The notes under the pieces were generated by a model, which saw only the letters and a list, made by a program, of their open reading frames with translations, made no database searches and had not been told where the DNA came from. Positions 33,885-43,243 of a stretch of 64,000 nucleotides of DNA are shown here, one piece after another; the first letter of the stretch is position 1, and the number at the start of each line of letters is the position of its first letter. The stretch spans positions 1 through 64,000 of the forward strand of contig NZ_JAGGKD010000009.1 in NCBI RefSeq assembly GCF_017873415.1, read 5' to 3'. The translations under genes were made by a program, and so were the position numbers. This DNA is from Methanolobus bombayensis. GTDB lineage: Archaea; Halobacteriota; Methanosarcinia; Methanosarcinales; Methanosarcinaceae.

Positions 33885-34234
33885 TTTTTCACCGTTGGAT
33901 GCATGATTTTCATTATATGGGGCTGGGTCTTGCGAATTATATTAATATATAAATTGCAAAAGCATGATTGATTTTATTATATACTTATTATAATTATACT
34001 ATACTGGTAATTAAAGGTATTGTAAGAATGCAAGCTTTCCACTTTTCAATACTTTGCAGATCCTTCCAACACTTGCAGAATTTTGGAAATATTTATGTTC
34101 ATTATCTGTCTTTTTGTAGATATTTATGTAAGTTGAGTATGTTCATTGGTATATAATAAATGTACATAAAAATTTGTATAAAACTACAAATATATTCATT
34201 ATATTGACATGCATGTCCATATATATCATTTTTC
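33885..34234. other. 350-bp AT-rich divergent promoter region
   Basis: Divergent promoters for the secretion ATPase (minus) and the UbiA-like gene (plus). It is very AT-rich, with several TATA-like runs (for example 34148-34158). A perfect 12-bp palindrome GACATGCATGTC (34206-34217) sits about 18 bases before the annotated UbiA start. No reading frame is credible. Confidence 0.5.
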
Positions 34235-35143
34235 ATGAGTTTAGATGCACATGCAGTTAGTTCCGGTTTAGGATTTAAAAAAGATATCTTAATGTTTCTG
34301 CATATGCTATGGAAAGAGATAGTATTTGGTGGCCATTTATTCGCCTTAGGGTCAGTTTCTGTTGTAATGGCTTGCTCTTTTATTTTTATGATCCCTGTGA
34401 GCTGGGATATAATCTTTGTGACCTATCTTTTATTCTATGCCATTTATCTATATGATTATATTCAGGGTGCATCCTCTGATAAACTCACAAATGGAAGTCG
34501 TGCAGACTATTTTCTATGTAAGGACAAGAGTAAGTGTACAGTCATTGTTACATCACTGGTTCTTTTTGCCCTGATGGTGTTTTTCACCTCAATTACAATC
34601 ACTGTTATTGGAATGACAATTCTGGCACTTGGTCTTCTTTATGGCAGTCATTTTAAGAAGCTCACGAAAAAGATACCAGCATTTAAGAATTTCTTTGTTT
34701 CTATCGTCTGGGCATTCATGGCGATTTTTGCATTCATCTATTATTCAGTACCAATCACATATGGTGCAGTTATGCTTGCATTGTTTGTCTTCATACGTAT
34801 GATGAATATACAGATTCTTTTTGATGTCAGAGATATGGAAGGTGACCGTGAAGATGGTCTTTTGACAGTTCCCGCAATTATGGGAGACAAGAAATATCCA
34901 TTCATTCTCAGGTTTATTAACCTTGTATCAGTTATCCTGATGCTGGGATGTGTTGTACTGGGTTTATTGCCGGTTTTCACACTAGCCGTCATCCCAGTGT
35001 TCTATTATGCTGTCACTTACATCAACAAAGTTGTAAAATCAAGAAAGGAAACATCTTCCTACATATTTGCAGCATTTGAACCTATCATGTGGTCAGTATT
35101 CATATTGGCAGGGAAGTACGTTACAATTCTCAGTGTTTTCTGA
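34235..35143 (+). CDS. UbiA-family prenyltransferase
   Basis: A 302-residue polytopic membrane protein with about eight to nine helices. It carries the two Asp-rich motifs of UbiA enzymes in altered form: a first LYDYIQGASSDKLTNGSRADYF segment (about residues 71-92) and a second DVRDMEGDREDG (about 201-212), where DxxDxxxD is intact. These bind Mg2+ and the prenyl diphosphate. The prenyl acceptor is unknown; in Methanosarcinales candidates include methanophenazine or archaeal lipid steps. The start is uncertain: Met20 (34292) is an alternative. Confidence 0.78.
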   Translation: MSLDAHAVSSGLGFKKDILMFLHMLWKEIVFGGHLFALGSVSVVMACSFIFMIPVSWDIIFVTYLLFYAIYLYDYIQGASSDKLTNGSRADYFLCKDKSKCTVIVTSLVLFALMVFFTSITITVIGMTILALGLLYGSHFKKLTKKIPAFKNFFVSIVWAFMAIFAFIYYSVPITYGAVMLALFVFIRMMNIQILFDVRDMEGDREDGLLTVPAIMGDKKYPFILRFINLVSVILMLGCVVLGLLPVFTLAVIPVFYYAVTYINKVVKSRKETSSYIFAAFEPIMWSVFILAGKYVTILSVF

Positions 35144-35324
35144 TCGTTTAATCAATATTCAGTCTCAGGGCAAAAGTTCGTGCATTTCGAAAGGAACTTC
35201 CCGCTAAAACTAAAACTGCATGTACTCTAAAAGCTGCATTTAAACACAAATATTAAATGTAAAGCTGGATATGTTCTGCTAACTTAAGCTTAAAACAAAA
35301 CAGGGAAGGAACGAGGAAAACCCT

Positions 35325-36944
35325 ATGCCTATTATAACCTTACCATATGATGACCTTGAACAATTAACCGGAACCGACAAGGATACAATTATAGAGCGCG
35401 TGCCAATGATAGGCGCAGATATCGAGCGTATTGAAGATGAATCAATAGATATCGAATTCTTTCCTGACCGTCCGGACCTTTACAGTGTAGAGGGTGTTGC
35501 ACGTGCGCTGCGTGGTTTTCTGGATATAGATCCTGGTTTTTGCGACTATGAGGTCAAACCTTATGCAGTTGAGATCACAAAAGATGAGAATATAGATTCA
35601 GTTCGTCCTGTTTTCGGCTGTGCAATAGTTCGTGGTGTTAAATTCAGTTCAAGTGCCATCAAGACCCTGATGGACCTTCAGGAGTCACTTCACTGGGGAC
35701 TTGGACGTGACCGTAAGAAAGTATCAATAGGTGTGCATGATCTCTCAAAAGTACATCCTCCTTTCAGGTATATTGCAGCAAGCCCGGATTTCAGCTTTGT
35801 TCCTCTTGATTTCACTGAACCAATGACCATGAAGGAAATACTTGAGAAGCATCCGAAGGGAACACGCTTCGCACATATCCTTGATGGTTTTGACATGTAT
35901 CCACTCATCCTTGATGCAAAGGACAACGTACTATCATTCCCGCCGATCATCAACGGTACACTTACAATGGTCACCGAGGAGACAACCGATCTTCTGGTGG
36001 ATGTCACAGGACTCAGCAACGAAGTGTACACTGCACTTAACATAGTTGCAACAGCTCTGGCAGAACGTGGTGGAGAGATAGAGTATGTTAAAGTTGTCAA
36101 TGCTGATGGAACCGAGGATATTCCTCTTGACCTGAGTCCGAGAATAAAAGTGCTTGAAAGGTCAGAGATCGATGGTCTAATTGGTATGGAACTTCCGGCT
36201 GATGAGATAATTAACCAGCTTGGAAGAATGGGATTCGGTGCAAAGGAACTTGATGACGGACTTATTGAAGTTCAGATCCCGCGTTACCGTGCGGATATTC
36301 TTGATAACTCAGACATCATTGAGGATATCGCAGTTGGATATGGTTTTGACAAGATTCCTGCAGTATTTCCGATGAATGCGACAGTAGGTAAGTCTCACAT
36401 GCTTTCAGACATCAGTACTGATATGCGTGAGATCATGACAGGCCTTGGATATCTTCAGGTCATGCCGTTCACACTTACAAGCGAAAGGATTCACTTTGAC
36501 TGGATGTGCAGGGAAAAGACCGATGATGTAACCTATGTAATGCATCCGATAAGTGAAGACCAGACAATGGTCAGGACAACTATACTCCCAAACCTTATCG
36601 AGATCCTTTCCATGAATCAGCACAGGGAGCTTCCTCAGAAGATCTTCGAGGCTGGAGATGTTGTGATCAACGGCAAGAACGGCCTGCACCTTGCAGCAGT
36701 TTCCATAAGCCCACAGGCAAATTTCACTGAAGTAAGAGAACTTGTGGATGCTCTTATGCGTGAAAGACTTGTGGAGTATGGGGTTGTAGAATCAGATGAC
36801 CCCGCTTTCATGGAAGGCAGAAGGGCTGACATTCTCGTCAATGGTAAAAAAATAGGTGTCATGGGGGAACTGTTCCCACAGGTCATACTTAACTTCGGCC
36901 TTGGTCAGCCGGTTGTCGGATTTGAGATCGATCTTCTTGATTGA
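35325..36944 (+). CDS. pheT: Phenylalanine-tRNA ligase beta subunit
   Basis: A 539-residue archaeal-type PheT, shorter than bacterial PheT because it lacks the N-terminal EMAP/tRNA-binding and the C-terminal anticodon-like FDX-ACB domains. It starts with the usual [16 protein letters not shown], then [21 protein letters not shown], the B3/4 editing domain (about 90-270, with [12 protein letters not shown]) and the B5 domain (about 280-350). The catalytic-core-like B6/B7 region follows. It acts as an alpha2beta2 tetramer with PheS, which is not in this window. A GAACGAGGAA ribosome site precedes the ATG. Confidence 0.95.
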   Translation: MPIITLPYDDLEQLTGTDKDTIIERVPMIGADIERIEDESIDIEFFPDRPDLYSVEGVARALRGFLDIDPGFCDYEVKPYAVEITKDENIDSVRPVFGCAIVRGVKFSSSAIKTLMDLQESLHWGLGRDRKKVSIGVHDLSKVHPPFRYIAASPDFSFVPLDFTEPMTMKEILEKHPKGTRFAHILDGFDMYPLILDAKDNVLSFPPIINGTLTMVTEETTDLLVDVTGLSNEVYTALNIVATALAERGGEIEYVKVVNADGTEDIPLDLSPRIKVLERSEIDGLIGMELPADEIINQLGRMGFGAKELDDGLIEVQIPRYRADILDNSDIIEDIAVGYGFDKIPAVFPMNATVGKSHMLSDISTDMREIMTGLGYLQVMPFTLTSERIHFDWMCREKTDDVTYVMHPISEDQTMVRTTILPNLIEILSMNQHRELPQKIFEAGDVVINGKNGLHLAAVSISPQANFTEVRELVDALMRERLVEYGVVESDDPAFMEGRRADILVNGKKIGVMGELFPQVILNFGLGQPVVGFEIDLLD

Positions 36945-37033
36945 TTTCAAACTCAATTTTCTTTTTTAAATTCATTCCTAAAACAGACTAATTAGTTTTA
37001 CTATCATATTCTAAAAGGGTTAAAATAAAGGAA

Positions 37034-37130
37034 CGGGCCTGCCGCGATTCGAACACGAGTCGATGGGTATCTTCGGACCATTAAGGTCACATCGAAGCCC
37101 ATCAGGATATCCTGGCTACCCTACAGGCCC
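37034..37130 (-). tRNA. tRNA-Arg(UCG) with a 23-nt intron
   Basis: Read on the minus strand from 37130: acceptor GGGCCTG pairs with CAGGCCC (3' end), discriminator G at 37034. The D arm is GGGTAGCCAGGATATCCT, and the anticodon stem ATGGG pairs with CCCAT. The loop is CTTCGA plus A38, the T arm TCGTG-TTCGAAT-CGCGG. Without an intron the anticodon loop would be 30 nt, so 23 nt are intron (37069-37091), between positions 37 and 38. CTTCG can pair with CGAAG of the intron, and GACC with GGTC, which forms a bulge-helix-bulge-like fold. The anticodon TCG, A20 and G15-C48 fit arginine. CCA is not encoded. Confidence 0.88.
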
Positions 37131-37213
37131 GCAAAGCAACTACTGATTGCTGCAGGCTGTATTAAAGGTTTCTATTACAGGAAGAATATACGCTCGTTAA
37201 AATTAAGTTTATG

Positions 37214-37963
37214 TTATAAAAGTCCGTAAAGCATTCTAAGAGCCATTATCCAGAGTATGACTCCGAACATCTTTTGCAGTGTGTCTGCGTTGACCTTGCT
37301 ATGCATAAGATGTGATCCCATTTGAGCACCAAGGAAAGATGCCAGGATCACTGCAACAACCATGTGCATGTCCGGACTCCAGGAAGCAGCATGTGCCACA
37401 AAAGCTGAAAGGGATGTGAAAAGTACAATAAAACCGGAACTCGCTGCTGCCCTTTTGATTCCAAATCCGAATACCATCAGTAACGGTACTATAAATGTTC
37501 CTCCACCAATACCAAGCATGCCTGAAACAGCTCCCACCAGCAGGCCAAACAATACTATAAAGAAGTATTTTTTCTGTCCTTCTATCTGCTTTTTATGGTA
37601 CAGTACCTGTATTCTGGAAAAGATCATTTCCTCACCGACAATAAACATCAGGATTGCAAACATTGCAAGCAACAGATCAACAGGTGCTATTTTTGTAAGA
37701 TAAGCTCCCGCCTGTGCTCCGCTCATTGAAGCAATAATGAAAGGAACTGCTATTTTGAAATCCACCATTTTTTTTCTGATATAGGTAATGGCTGCTGATG
37801 CTGAGGTGACTGTATTCAGAAGCAGTGCAATGGTTATTGAGAAAATGAAGTCGTCTGTTACCCAGTAAAAGAAAGGAACATAAAATATAGCTCCTCCCAA
37901 TCCTATCATTGAGAACAGTGAAGAGGCAAAGAAAACTATTAGGGCAAAGGCTATAATTTCCAT
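37214..37963 (-). CDS. TauE/SafE (TSUP) family membrane transporter
   Basis: A 249-residue membrane protein with about seven to eight helices. The family hallmark is duplicated: FSMIGLGGAIFYVPFF (about 17-32) and VSGMLGIGGGTFIVPLLM (about 146-163). TSUP members export or import small sulfur-containing or carboxylate anions such as sulfite, sulfoacetate or thiosulfate; the substrate here is unknown. It follows the tRNA on the same strand and precedes the potassium channel pair, but shares no obvious operon with either. Confidence 0.85.
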   Translation of the reverse strand: MEIIAFALIVFFASSLFSMIGLGGAIFYVPFFYWVTDDFIFSITIALLLNTVTSASAAITYIRKKMVDFKIAVPFIIASMSGAQAGAYLTKIAPVDLLLAMFAILMFIVGEEMIFSRIQVLYHKKQIEGQKKYFFIVLFGLLVGAVSGMLGIGGGTFIVPLLMVFGFGIKRAAASSGFIVLFTSLSAFVAHAASWSPDMHMVVAVILASFLGAQMGSHLMHSKVNADTLQKMFGVILWIMALRMLYGLL

Positions 37964-37994
37964 TTATAAACGATCCATGTAGAAATCCATAATT

Positions 37995-38693
37995 TCACTT
38001 TACATACTTCTCCTTGAATCGGGATATCTCTTCCTTTCCGCCAACGATCGCAACAATGTCTCCTTTAAGTATTTTTGTTGATGGCAGTATGTCAGTGATT
38101 ACTTTTCCTTCTCTTTCTATTCCCAGGATTGTGCAGGCAACCTTGTGTCTTAAGCCTATATCAGCCACTGTTCTGTTTGCAAGATCATCATCTTTGGTAA
38201 CAGTATGTTTTTCAATATCCACACCTTCATAGAGCATGATATCCTCGTCCATCTTCTTGCATGAGACATCAATACATCTGGATGTCATTTTTGCAAGCAT
38301 CTGACCGGCAACTATAGGTAATGCTGCAACGTAATCGGCGCCTGCTTTATATATCTTGTCTATGGATTTGTAGGAATTTGACCTGGCGATAATAGTTGAT
38401 GTTGGGTTCAGTCCACGCGAAATTAGTGTTGCAAACATTACATCGGTATCATCGTTAAGGGTAACTATTATTGTGGATGCCTGAGGTACGCCTGCCTGGA
38501 TCAATACTTCTTCTTCGGTCGCATTTCCAACAACGTGCTCATGCTCCACATTTTCAAACGATTGTATCTGGGAATCAACAACAACGAATTTTATGTTCGC
38601 ATAATTCAGGGTTTCCACAACCCGTTTTCCAACATCTCCACACCCCAGAATTACAAGATGATCCTGATGTCCTGTATTTTTCACATCACTCAC
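37995..38693 (-). CDS. TrkA-type NAD-binding potassium transport regulator
   Basis: A 232-residue soluble regulator with an RCK/TrkA-N domain (about 12-130). The Rossmann start is LVILGCGDVGKRVVETL (Gly-x-Gly-x2-Gly form) and an acidic ribose-binding position follows. A TrkA-C domain (about 150-230) follows. These domains bind NAD(H) or other ligands and gate K+ channels or Trk/Ktr transporters. Its start overlaps the stop of the adjacent channel gene by four bases (38690-38693), so the two are translationally coupled. It probably assembles with the RCK ring of that channel (inference). Confidence 0.87.
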   Translation of the reverse strand: MSDVKNTGHQDHLVILGCGDVGKRVVETLNYANIKFVVVDSQIQSFENVEHEHVVGNATEEEVLIQAGVPQASTIIVTLNDDTDVMFATLISRGLNPTSTIIARSNSYKSIDKIYKAGADYVAALPIVAGQMLAKMTSRCIDVSCKKMDEDIMLYEGVDIEKHTVTKDDDLANRTVADIGLRHKVACTILGIEREGKVITDILPSTKILKGDIVAIVGGKEEISRFKEKYVK

Positions 38694-39703
38694 TCCGATG
38701 ATTGTGTAAGTTTCTTGAGTCTTGAAAGCTGTTCATTGGAGCCGATTGCAAGAAGTACTGAATTGTCTTTTATAGTTTCATCAGGTCCTATTATAAATGT
38801 CAGGGTTCCGCCTTTCCACATGCCAACAACATTTGCACCGGTTTTCTCTCTGATGGCTGCATTTTTCATTGATTTACCTATCAAAGGACTTCTAGGATAG
38901 ATAGGTAACTCAACTATGCTCACTCCTTCAAAGAACTCAGTTGCTCCTGTCAGCCTGTTAACAAACGGATCTGCTGCTTTTCTTCCGATGAATCTTCCAA
39001 AAAGCTCTTTTGGCGAAACAACACTTGTGGCTCCGGCGTATTTGAGGTACTTTTTGTTGGCCCTGTCCTCAACTATTGCAATGATATTAACATCACTGAT
39101 ATTTCGTGCTGTGAGCACAATATTAGCATTCATTTCGTCGCTTCTGTTTGCTATAAGGAAACGGGCTTCTTTTATGTGGGCATTTTTAAGTGTGTCTTCC
39201 TCACTTACCAGTCCATGTATTGCATGGATATTCTTTTTGAGCAGTTCCATTACAAGTTCTGCTTCTTCTTCAACAAGGATATATGGAATATCGTTTTCCT
39301 TCAGCTCCTCAATAAGTGTTTCAATGAGCCTGTTATACCCACAGATGATTATGTGATCATTGAGCTTTTTTGGAGCTCTGGAAGGAATGTTGGACTGGAT
39401 CTTTTTTTCCATCCAGGGAATTATGATAAGGGTGAACAGAATTCCGAATACAAGGGGGATGCCTGTCAATTGAACAAAAACTGAATACATTTTTCCGATA
39501 GGCGAGGTCATTATTATGTCACCGTATCCTACTGTTGTCAGGGTAGTTATCACCCAGTAAAAGGCATCATGGATAGTGACATATTCAGTCTGACCTTCAT
39601 AGATCATTATTTCCAGGAAAAGAAGCATGTACACAACTATTATGGCAACTGCTCCAAGGACTGATTTGAGAAGCGTTTTATGCCATAGGTGTCTTCTTTT
39701 CAT
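38690..39703 (-). CDS. Two-helix potassium channel with RCK domain
   Basis: A 337-residue K+ channel of the MthK/Kch type. Two membrane helices (about 15-33 and 70-92) flank a pore helix with selectivity filter TTVGYGD (about 56-62). Cytosolic residues ~110-240 form a TrkA-N/RCK domain (IIICGYNRLIETLIEEL; the second Gly of the Rossmann motif is replaced, so nucleotide binding may be weakened). Residues ~255-335 form a TrkA-C domain. It would function as a tetramer with an RCK gating ring. It is the upstream gene of a coupled pair with a stand-alone TrkA protein. Confidence 0.92.
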   Translation of the reverse strand: MKRRHLWHKTLLKSVLGAVAIIVVYMLLFLEIMIYEGQTEYVTIHDAFYWVITTLTTVGYGDIIMTSPIGKMYSVFVQLTGIPLVFGILFTLIIIPWMEKKIQSNIPSRAPKKLNDHIIICGYNRLIETLIEELKENDIPYILVEEEAELVMELLKKNIHAIHGLVSEEDTLKNAHIKEARFLIANRSDEMNANIVLTARNISDVNIIAIVEDRANKKYLKYAGATSVVSPKELFGRFIGRKAADPFVNRLTGATEFFEGVSIVELPIYPRSPLIGKSMKNAAIREKTGANVVGMWKGGTLTFIIGPDETIKDNSVLLAIGSNEQLSRLKKLTQSSE

Positions 39704-39748
39704 CTTCCTTCCTCTATGTGTATTATCTGATCTAATTTCACATCAGTT

Positions 39749-41488
39749 TCAGAATCCATGAACCAGATATGGCCCTATCACCATGAAGATGAAAGAGAAC
39801 AGTATCATCATTGCAAATGTGGCTGATACCAATGCTGAAACATGTTCTGCTTTTTCTTCATTTCCTGTTATTTTGTAAATGAATGCATTCATGTAATCCC
39901 TGAAAACGTGTCCTCCGTCAAGAGGTACTGCAGGCAGGCAGTTGAACAATCCTACATAGAAGTTAAGCCAGCCAACCCATAGTAGAGTGTTTGCAAGCCA
40001 GAAAATTCCGATTCCAAAAGGCTCTGCCCATCCTATAGGTACATAGAATTGGGAAAGTGTTTCACTAAATCCCGGGAATCCCTCTCCGGCAAATCCGCTT
40101 ATAGGCAGTACAAGGATAATGTACCATCCTGCAAGTCCTCCGAGCATGCCCGGTATGTTCTTAAGTAATTCCAGATATTCGGCTGCCGGGTATTCACCGA
40201 CTGAAAAGCCAAGTGATGTAGCTACTTCTCCTCCTGTAGAGGAGGTTATAACTCCAAGGAAACCTCTTCCTTCATAATCAGGATGTTTTGCAAGTGTGAC
40301 AGTGTGTTCGGTAATATCACCATTCTCATTTCCAACCGTTACTAAGATTTCCTGTTCTGGTACGGTTTCACTGAGAAACTCACTGAAGTCTGTATATGTG
40401 TAAATGGGAGTTTCATCAAGGTAGAGAATGCGTGTATTCTCTTCCATTCCTGCTGCTTCTGCAGGTTGATCTTCAACAATATTCTGAATCAGAACGCCCT
40501 CGGGGTCAATGTTCGTATCGCTGATCTCAAGTTCATAGCTCGAAACCACGCGATCAGTGGCTGCATGAACTATCACAGATGTGCCCGGGTCACGACCTTC
40601 AAGATAGTCAAGCATCTCATTTACATTGGAGATCTTTGTATCATCCATTTGTGTTATAATCATATCTTCCCGTATACCCGATTGATACGCAACACTGTCT
40701 TCAGAAACTCCAACTATCATTGTATCTCCAAGAGGTGACAATGAACCCAGTACAGGACCAAAGAGCAATGCAAAGGCAAGAAAAGCAACTACGAAGTTTG
40801 CCATTACGCCTGCTGCAAGTATTCTTGCCCTCTGGGTTCGGGTTGCTATCTTATCATTCTTTACGGTAGGTTTTTCTTTTTCTGAACTGTCTACTACTAT
40901 TCCAAGCCGTTTGTCGCCGTAAGGGTCATTTTCATTATCAAGTTCTTCTTCTTCCTGTTTTCCAAAGAGCTCTTCATCATCTGGTTCTGCAAAGCCACCA
41001 ATAGGTACAACAGCCAGCAGTATTCCCATGGATTTTACCCTGATATCTTCCACCCGGCAAAGTATTGCATGAGAGAATTCGTGAACTACAAGAGTTACAA
41101 GCAATGCAATGGCACCCCATGTCAGTGGAATGAACTCATTGACACCGGGTATAAGGAATATGTTCCTTGCCTCGTTGAACTTACTTGGTTCCGGCATTGT
41201 ATTCGTTCCGTATGATGCTATCATTGCAATATCCGAAAGGATAACAACAATTAACATTGCTATCATCCCTACAAACATCAATCTGATACCTATATCAGCA
41301 TAGATCCGCCATGCTTTTTTCGGGATTGCCAGCTTATCCAGCAATTTCAGTCCTTTGGTTGTCCTTATCATGAGTATAGGGCCATAGGCACTGATGTTGT
41401 ATTTTTCAAGTATTCCTTTTCTGTCGAGTATTATGACTGCCATCCAGTAAAGCAAAAGAATTGCCAGTCCAATGTATATTCCGTCCAA
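39749..41488 (-). CDS. Site-2 protease-type M50 metalloprotease with PDZ domains
   Basis: A 579-residue intramembrane protease. The zinc motif HEFSH (about 137) lies in a transmembrane helix, and the late FNCLPAVPLDGGHVFRDY motif (about 515-535) supplies the third ligand Asp. Between them, in the extracytosolic part, lie two PDZ-like regions (about 255-310 and 325-395: SEDSVAYQSGIREDMIITQM and EDQPAEAAGMEENTRILYL). About seven helices. S2P enzymes cleave membrane-tethered regulators. No obvious substrate (anti-sigma-like) is encoded alongside. It is divergent from ftsZ across a 448-bp spacer. Confidence 0.9.
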   Translation of the reverse strand: MDGIYIGLAILLLYWMAVIILDRKGILEKYNISAYGPILMIRTTKGLKLLDKLAIPKKAWRIYADIGIRLMFVGMIAMLIVVILSDIAMIASYGTNTMPEPSKFNEARNIFLIPGVNEFIPLTWGAIALLVTLVVHEFSHAILCRVEDIRVKSMGILLAVVPIGGFAEPDDEELFGKQEEEELDNENDPYGDKRLGIVVDSSEKEKPTVKNDKIATRTQRARILAAGVMANFVVAFLAFALLFGPVLGSLSPLGDTMIVGVSEDSVAYQSGIREDMIITQMDDTKISNVNEMLDYLEGRDPGTSVIVHAATDRVVSSYELEISDTNIDPEGVLIQNIVEDQPAEAAGMEENTRILYLDETPIYTYTDFSEFLSETVPEQEILVTVGNENGDITEHTVTLAKHPDYEGRGFLGVITSSTGGEVATSLGFSVGEYPAAEYLELLKNIPGMLGGLAGWYIILVLPISGFAGEGFPGFSETLSQFYVPIGWAEPFGIGIFWLANTLLWVGWLNFYVGLFNCLPAVPLDGGHVFRDYMNAFIYKITGNEEKAEHVSALVSATFAMMILFSFIFMVIGPYLVHGF

Positions 41489-41936
41489 AAAAACTCTCCG
41501 GCATTTAGTGATTTCAGTTGAAGTAAATAATTAGCTGTTTTCAAGATACGCTTGATTTGTTTCTTTTATTCTCTCTAAGCGGTATATATCTTTGTCATAT
41601 AAATGATAAAAATGGTATATAACAGATTGGGCATGATTTTATGGTGAATACTGTTACTATTATTTATATGAAGATAATAAATATAAAAATCAAGCAGGTT
41701 AAATTTATATAGTCCTATATTCAAATGTACTATTTAATGTTTGCCAGCTTTCCGGGTCCTATTTTGTAAGATGTTTCAAACTTGCATAAAAGGATAAGTA
41801 TAAAAACCATAAAGGAAATATAGCAATTACAGAATTACAAAACGTTGATAAACGTTGATGAATGGTTACAGTACAAATACGAGCAACAACCAAAAACCAG
41901 AACACTATACCGTAATGTTACTAAATCCGTGAGGGG
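41489..41936. other. 448-bp divergent spacer upstream of ftsZ
   Basis: AT-rich, without credible reading frames. It holds TATA-like boxes at about 41700-41710 (TTTATATAG) and 41796-41805 (GTATAAAAAC), either of which would give ftsZ a long leader (110 to 200 bases). A tandem 10-mer pair AACGTTGATA/AACGTTGATG lies at 41841-41860. Confidence 0.5.
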
Positions 41937-43139
41937 ATGAAAGTGCAGTCAATAGTTCAGGAAGCCTTAAAACACACAGAGAAAGAGAAAGCGTACCGCC
42001 AGTCAATCGCAGTTAACGATGATCAATTCGATATTCTTGGTCAGCCAAGGATTATGATCGTTGGTTGTGGCGGTGCAGGTAATAACACTATCAACAGACT
42101 TTACAATATGGGTATTGAGGGTGCTGAGACAGTAGCTATCAACACTGATAAGCAACATCTTGACCTCATCCGTGCAGACAAGAAGATTCTCGTGGGCAAG
42201 ACACTTACCCGCGGTCTTGGTGCAGGAGGATACCCGGAAATCGGTGCAAAAGCAGCAGAGCTTGCCCGCGGCACCCTTGAAGAGATCTTCAAGGACGCTG
42301 ATCTTGTTTTCGTTACAGCAGGTATGGGAGGAGGAACCGGTACGGGTGTCGCTCCTGTAGTAGCTGAGATCGCAAACGAACAGGGCGCAATTGTAGTTGG
42401 TATGGTCTCAAGTCCTTTCAGGGTTGAGAGGGCAAGGGCAGTCAAGGCAGAGGAAGGACTTGAAGAGTTCCGCCGTGCCGCAGACACTGTTATCGTACTT
42501 GACAACAACAGACTACTTGAATATGTACCAAATCTTCCTATCGATCAGGCATTCTCAGTAATGGACCAGATAATATCCGAGACCGTGAAGGGAATCACTG
42601 AGACGATCACACAGCCTTCACTTATCAACATCGACTATGCTGACATCAAAGCTATCATGAGCTGTGGTGGCGTTGCAGTAATGCTTGTTGGTGAGAGCAA
42701 GAACCAGGACAAGAGTGATGATGTGGTTCGTGCAGCACTCAACCACCCACTTCTTGATGTGGATTACAGAGGTGCAACAGGCAGTCTTGTACATATCACA
42801 GGCGGACCTGACCTCAGTCTTAAGGAAGCCGAGGAGATCGCTGCTTCACTCACATATGAACTTTCATCCAGTGCCAATGTCATCTGGGGCGCACGCATCA
42901 GCAATGAATACGAAGGTAAGGTGCGTGTAATGGCTATCATGACTGGTGTACAGTCAGCACAGATACTCGGACAGCCACAGAGCAGCATGTCTTATGAAAG
43001 TGAAGCCGTTCCGGCAAGGGAAGAAACACCACGTGCATACAGACGCGCAAGCACATCTGTGAACAAGGTCAGTCGCTCCGTTGTTGAGCCAATTCAGTCA
43101 AAGAGCAACGGCGGATCAATCATTGACATTATTCACTGA
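41937..43139 (+). CDS. ftsZ: Cell division GTPase FtsZ
   Basis: A 400-residue tubulin-like GTPase that forms the division ring. Motifs: [19 protein letters not shown] (residue ~40), the tubulin signature [18 protein letters not shown] (about 126), and the T7-like catalytic loop around [15 protein letters not shown] (about 230). A C-terminal linker (about 345-390) ends in GGSIIDIIH, a likely membrane-adaptor binding tail. An N-terminal extension of ~35 residues (before ILGQPRIMI) is common in archaeal FtsZ1-type proteins. The GAGGGGATG start has a ribosome site overlapping the start. Downstream, the pteroate-synthase-like gene starts 104 bases later. Confidence 0.97.
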   Translation: MKVQSIVQEALKHTEKEKAYRQSIAVNDDQFDILGQPRIMIVGCGGAGNNTINRLYNMGIEGAETVAINTDKQHLDLIRADKKILVGKTLTRGLGAGGYPEIGAKAAELARGTLEEIFKDADLVFVTAGMGGGTGTGVAPVVAEIANEQGAIVVGMVSSPFRVERARAVKAEEGLEEFRRAADTVIVLDNNRLLEYVPNLPIDQAFSVMDQIISETVKGITETITQPSLINIDYADIKAIMSCGGVAVMLVGESKNQDKSDDVVRAALNHPLLDVDYRGATGSLVHITGGPDLSLKEAEEIAASLTYELSSSANVIWGARISNEYEGKVRVMAIMTGVQSAQILGQPQSSMSYESEAVPAREETPRAYRRASTSVNKVSRSVVEPIQSKSNGGSIIDIIH

Positions 43140-43243
43140 TCAGTTTTAACTAATATCAGTCCGGCAATATGCCGGGTCTGCTAATTTTAATGATTATTAA
43201 AATCAGCAGATATTCTTTTTTACTTTCACTGCTATTTCCATTC

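Noticed and set aside
37034-37130. Class II tRNA (Ser or Leu) with a long variable arm
   Set aside because: The long insertion lies inside the anticodon stem ATGGG/CCCAT, not between anticodon and T arms, so an intron explains it better.
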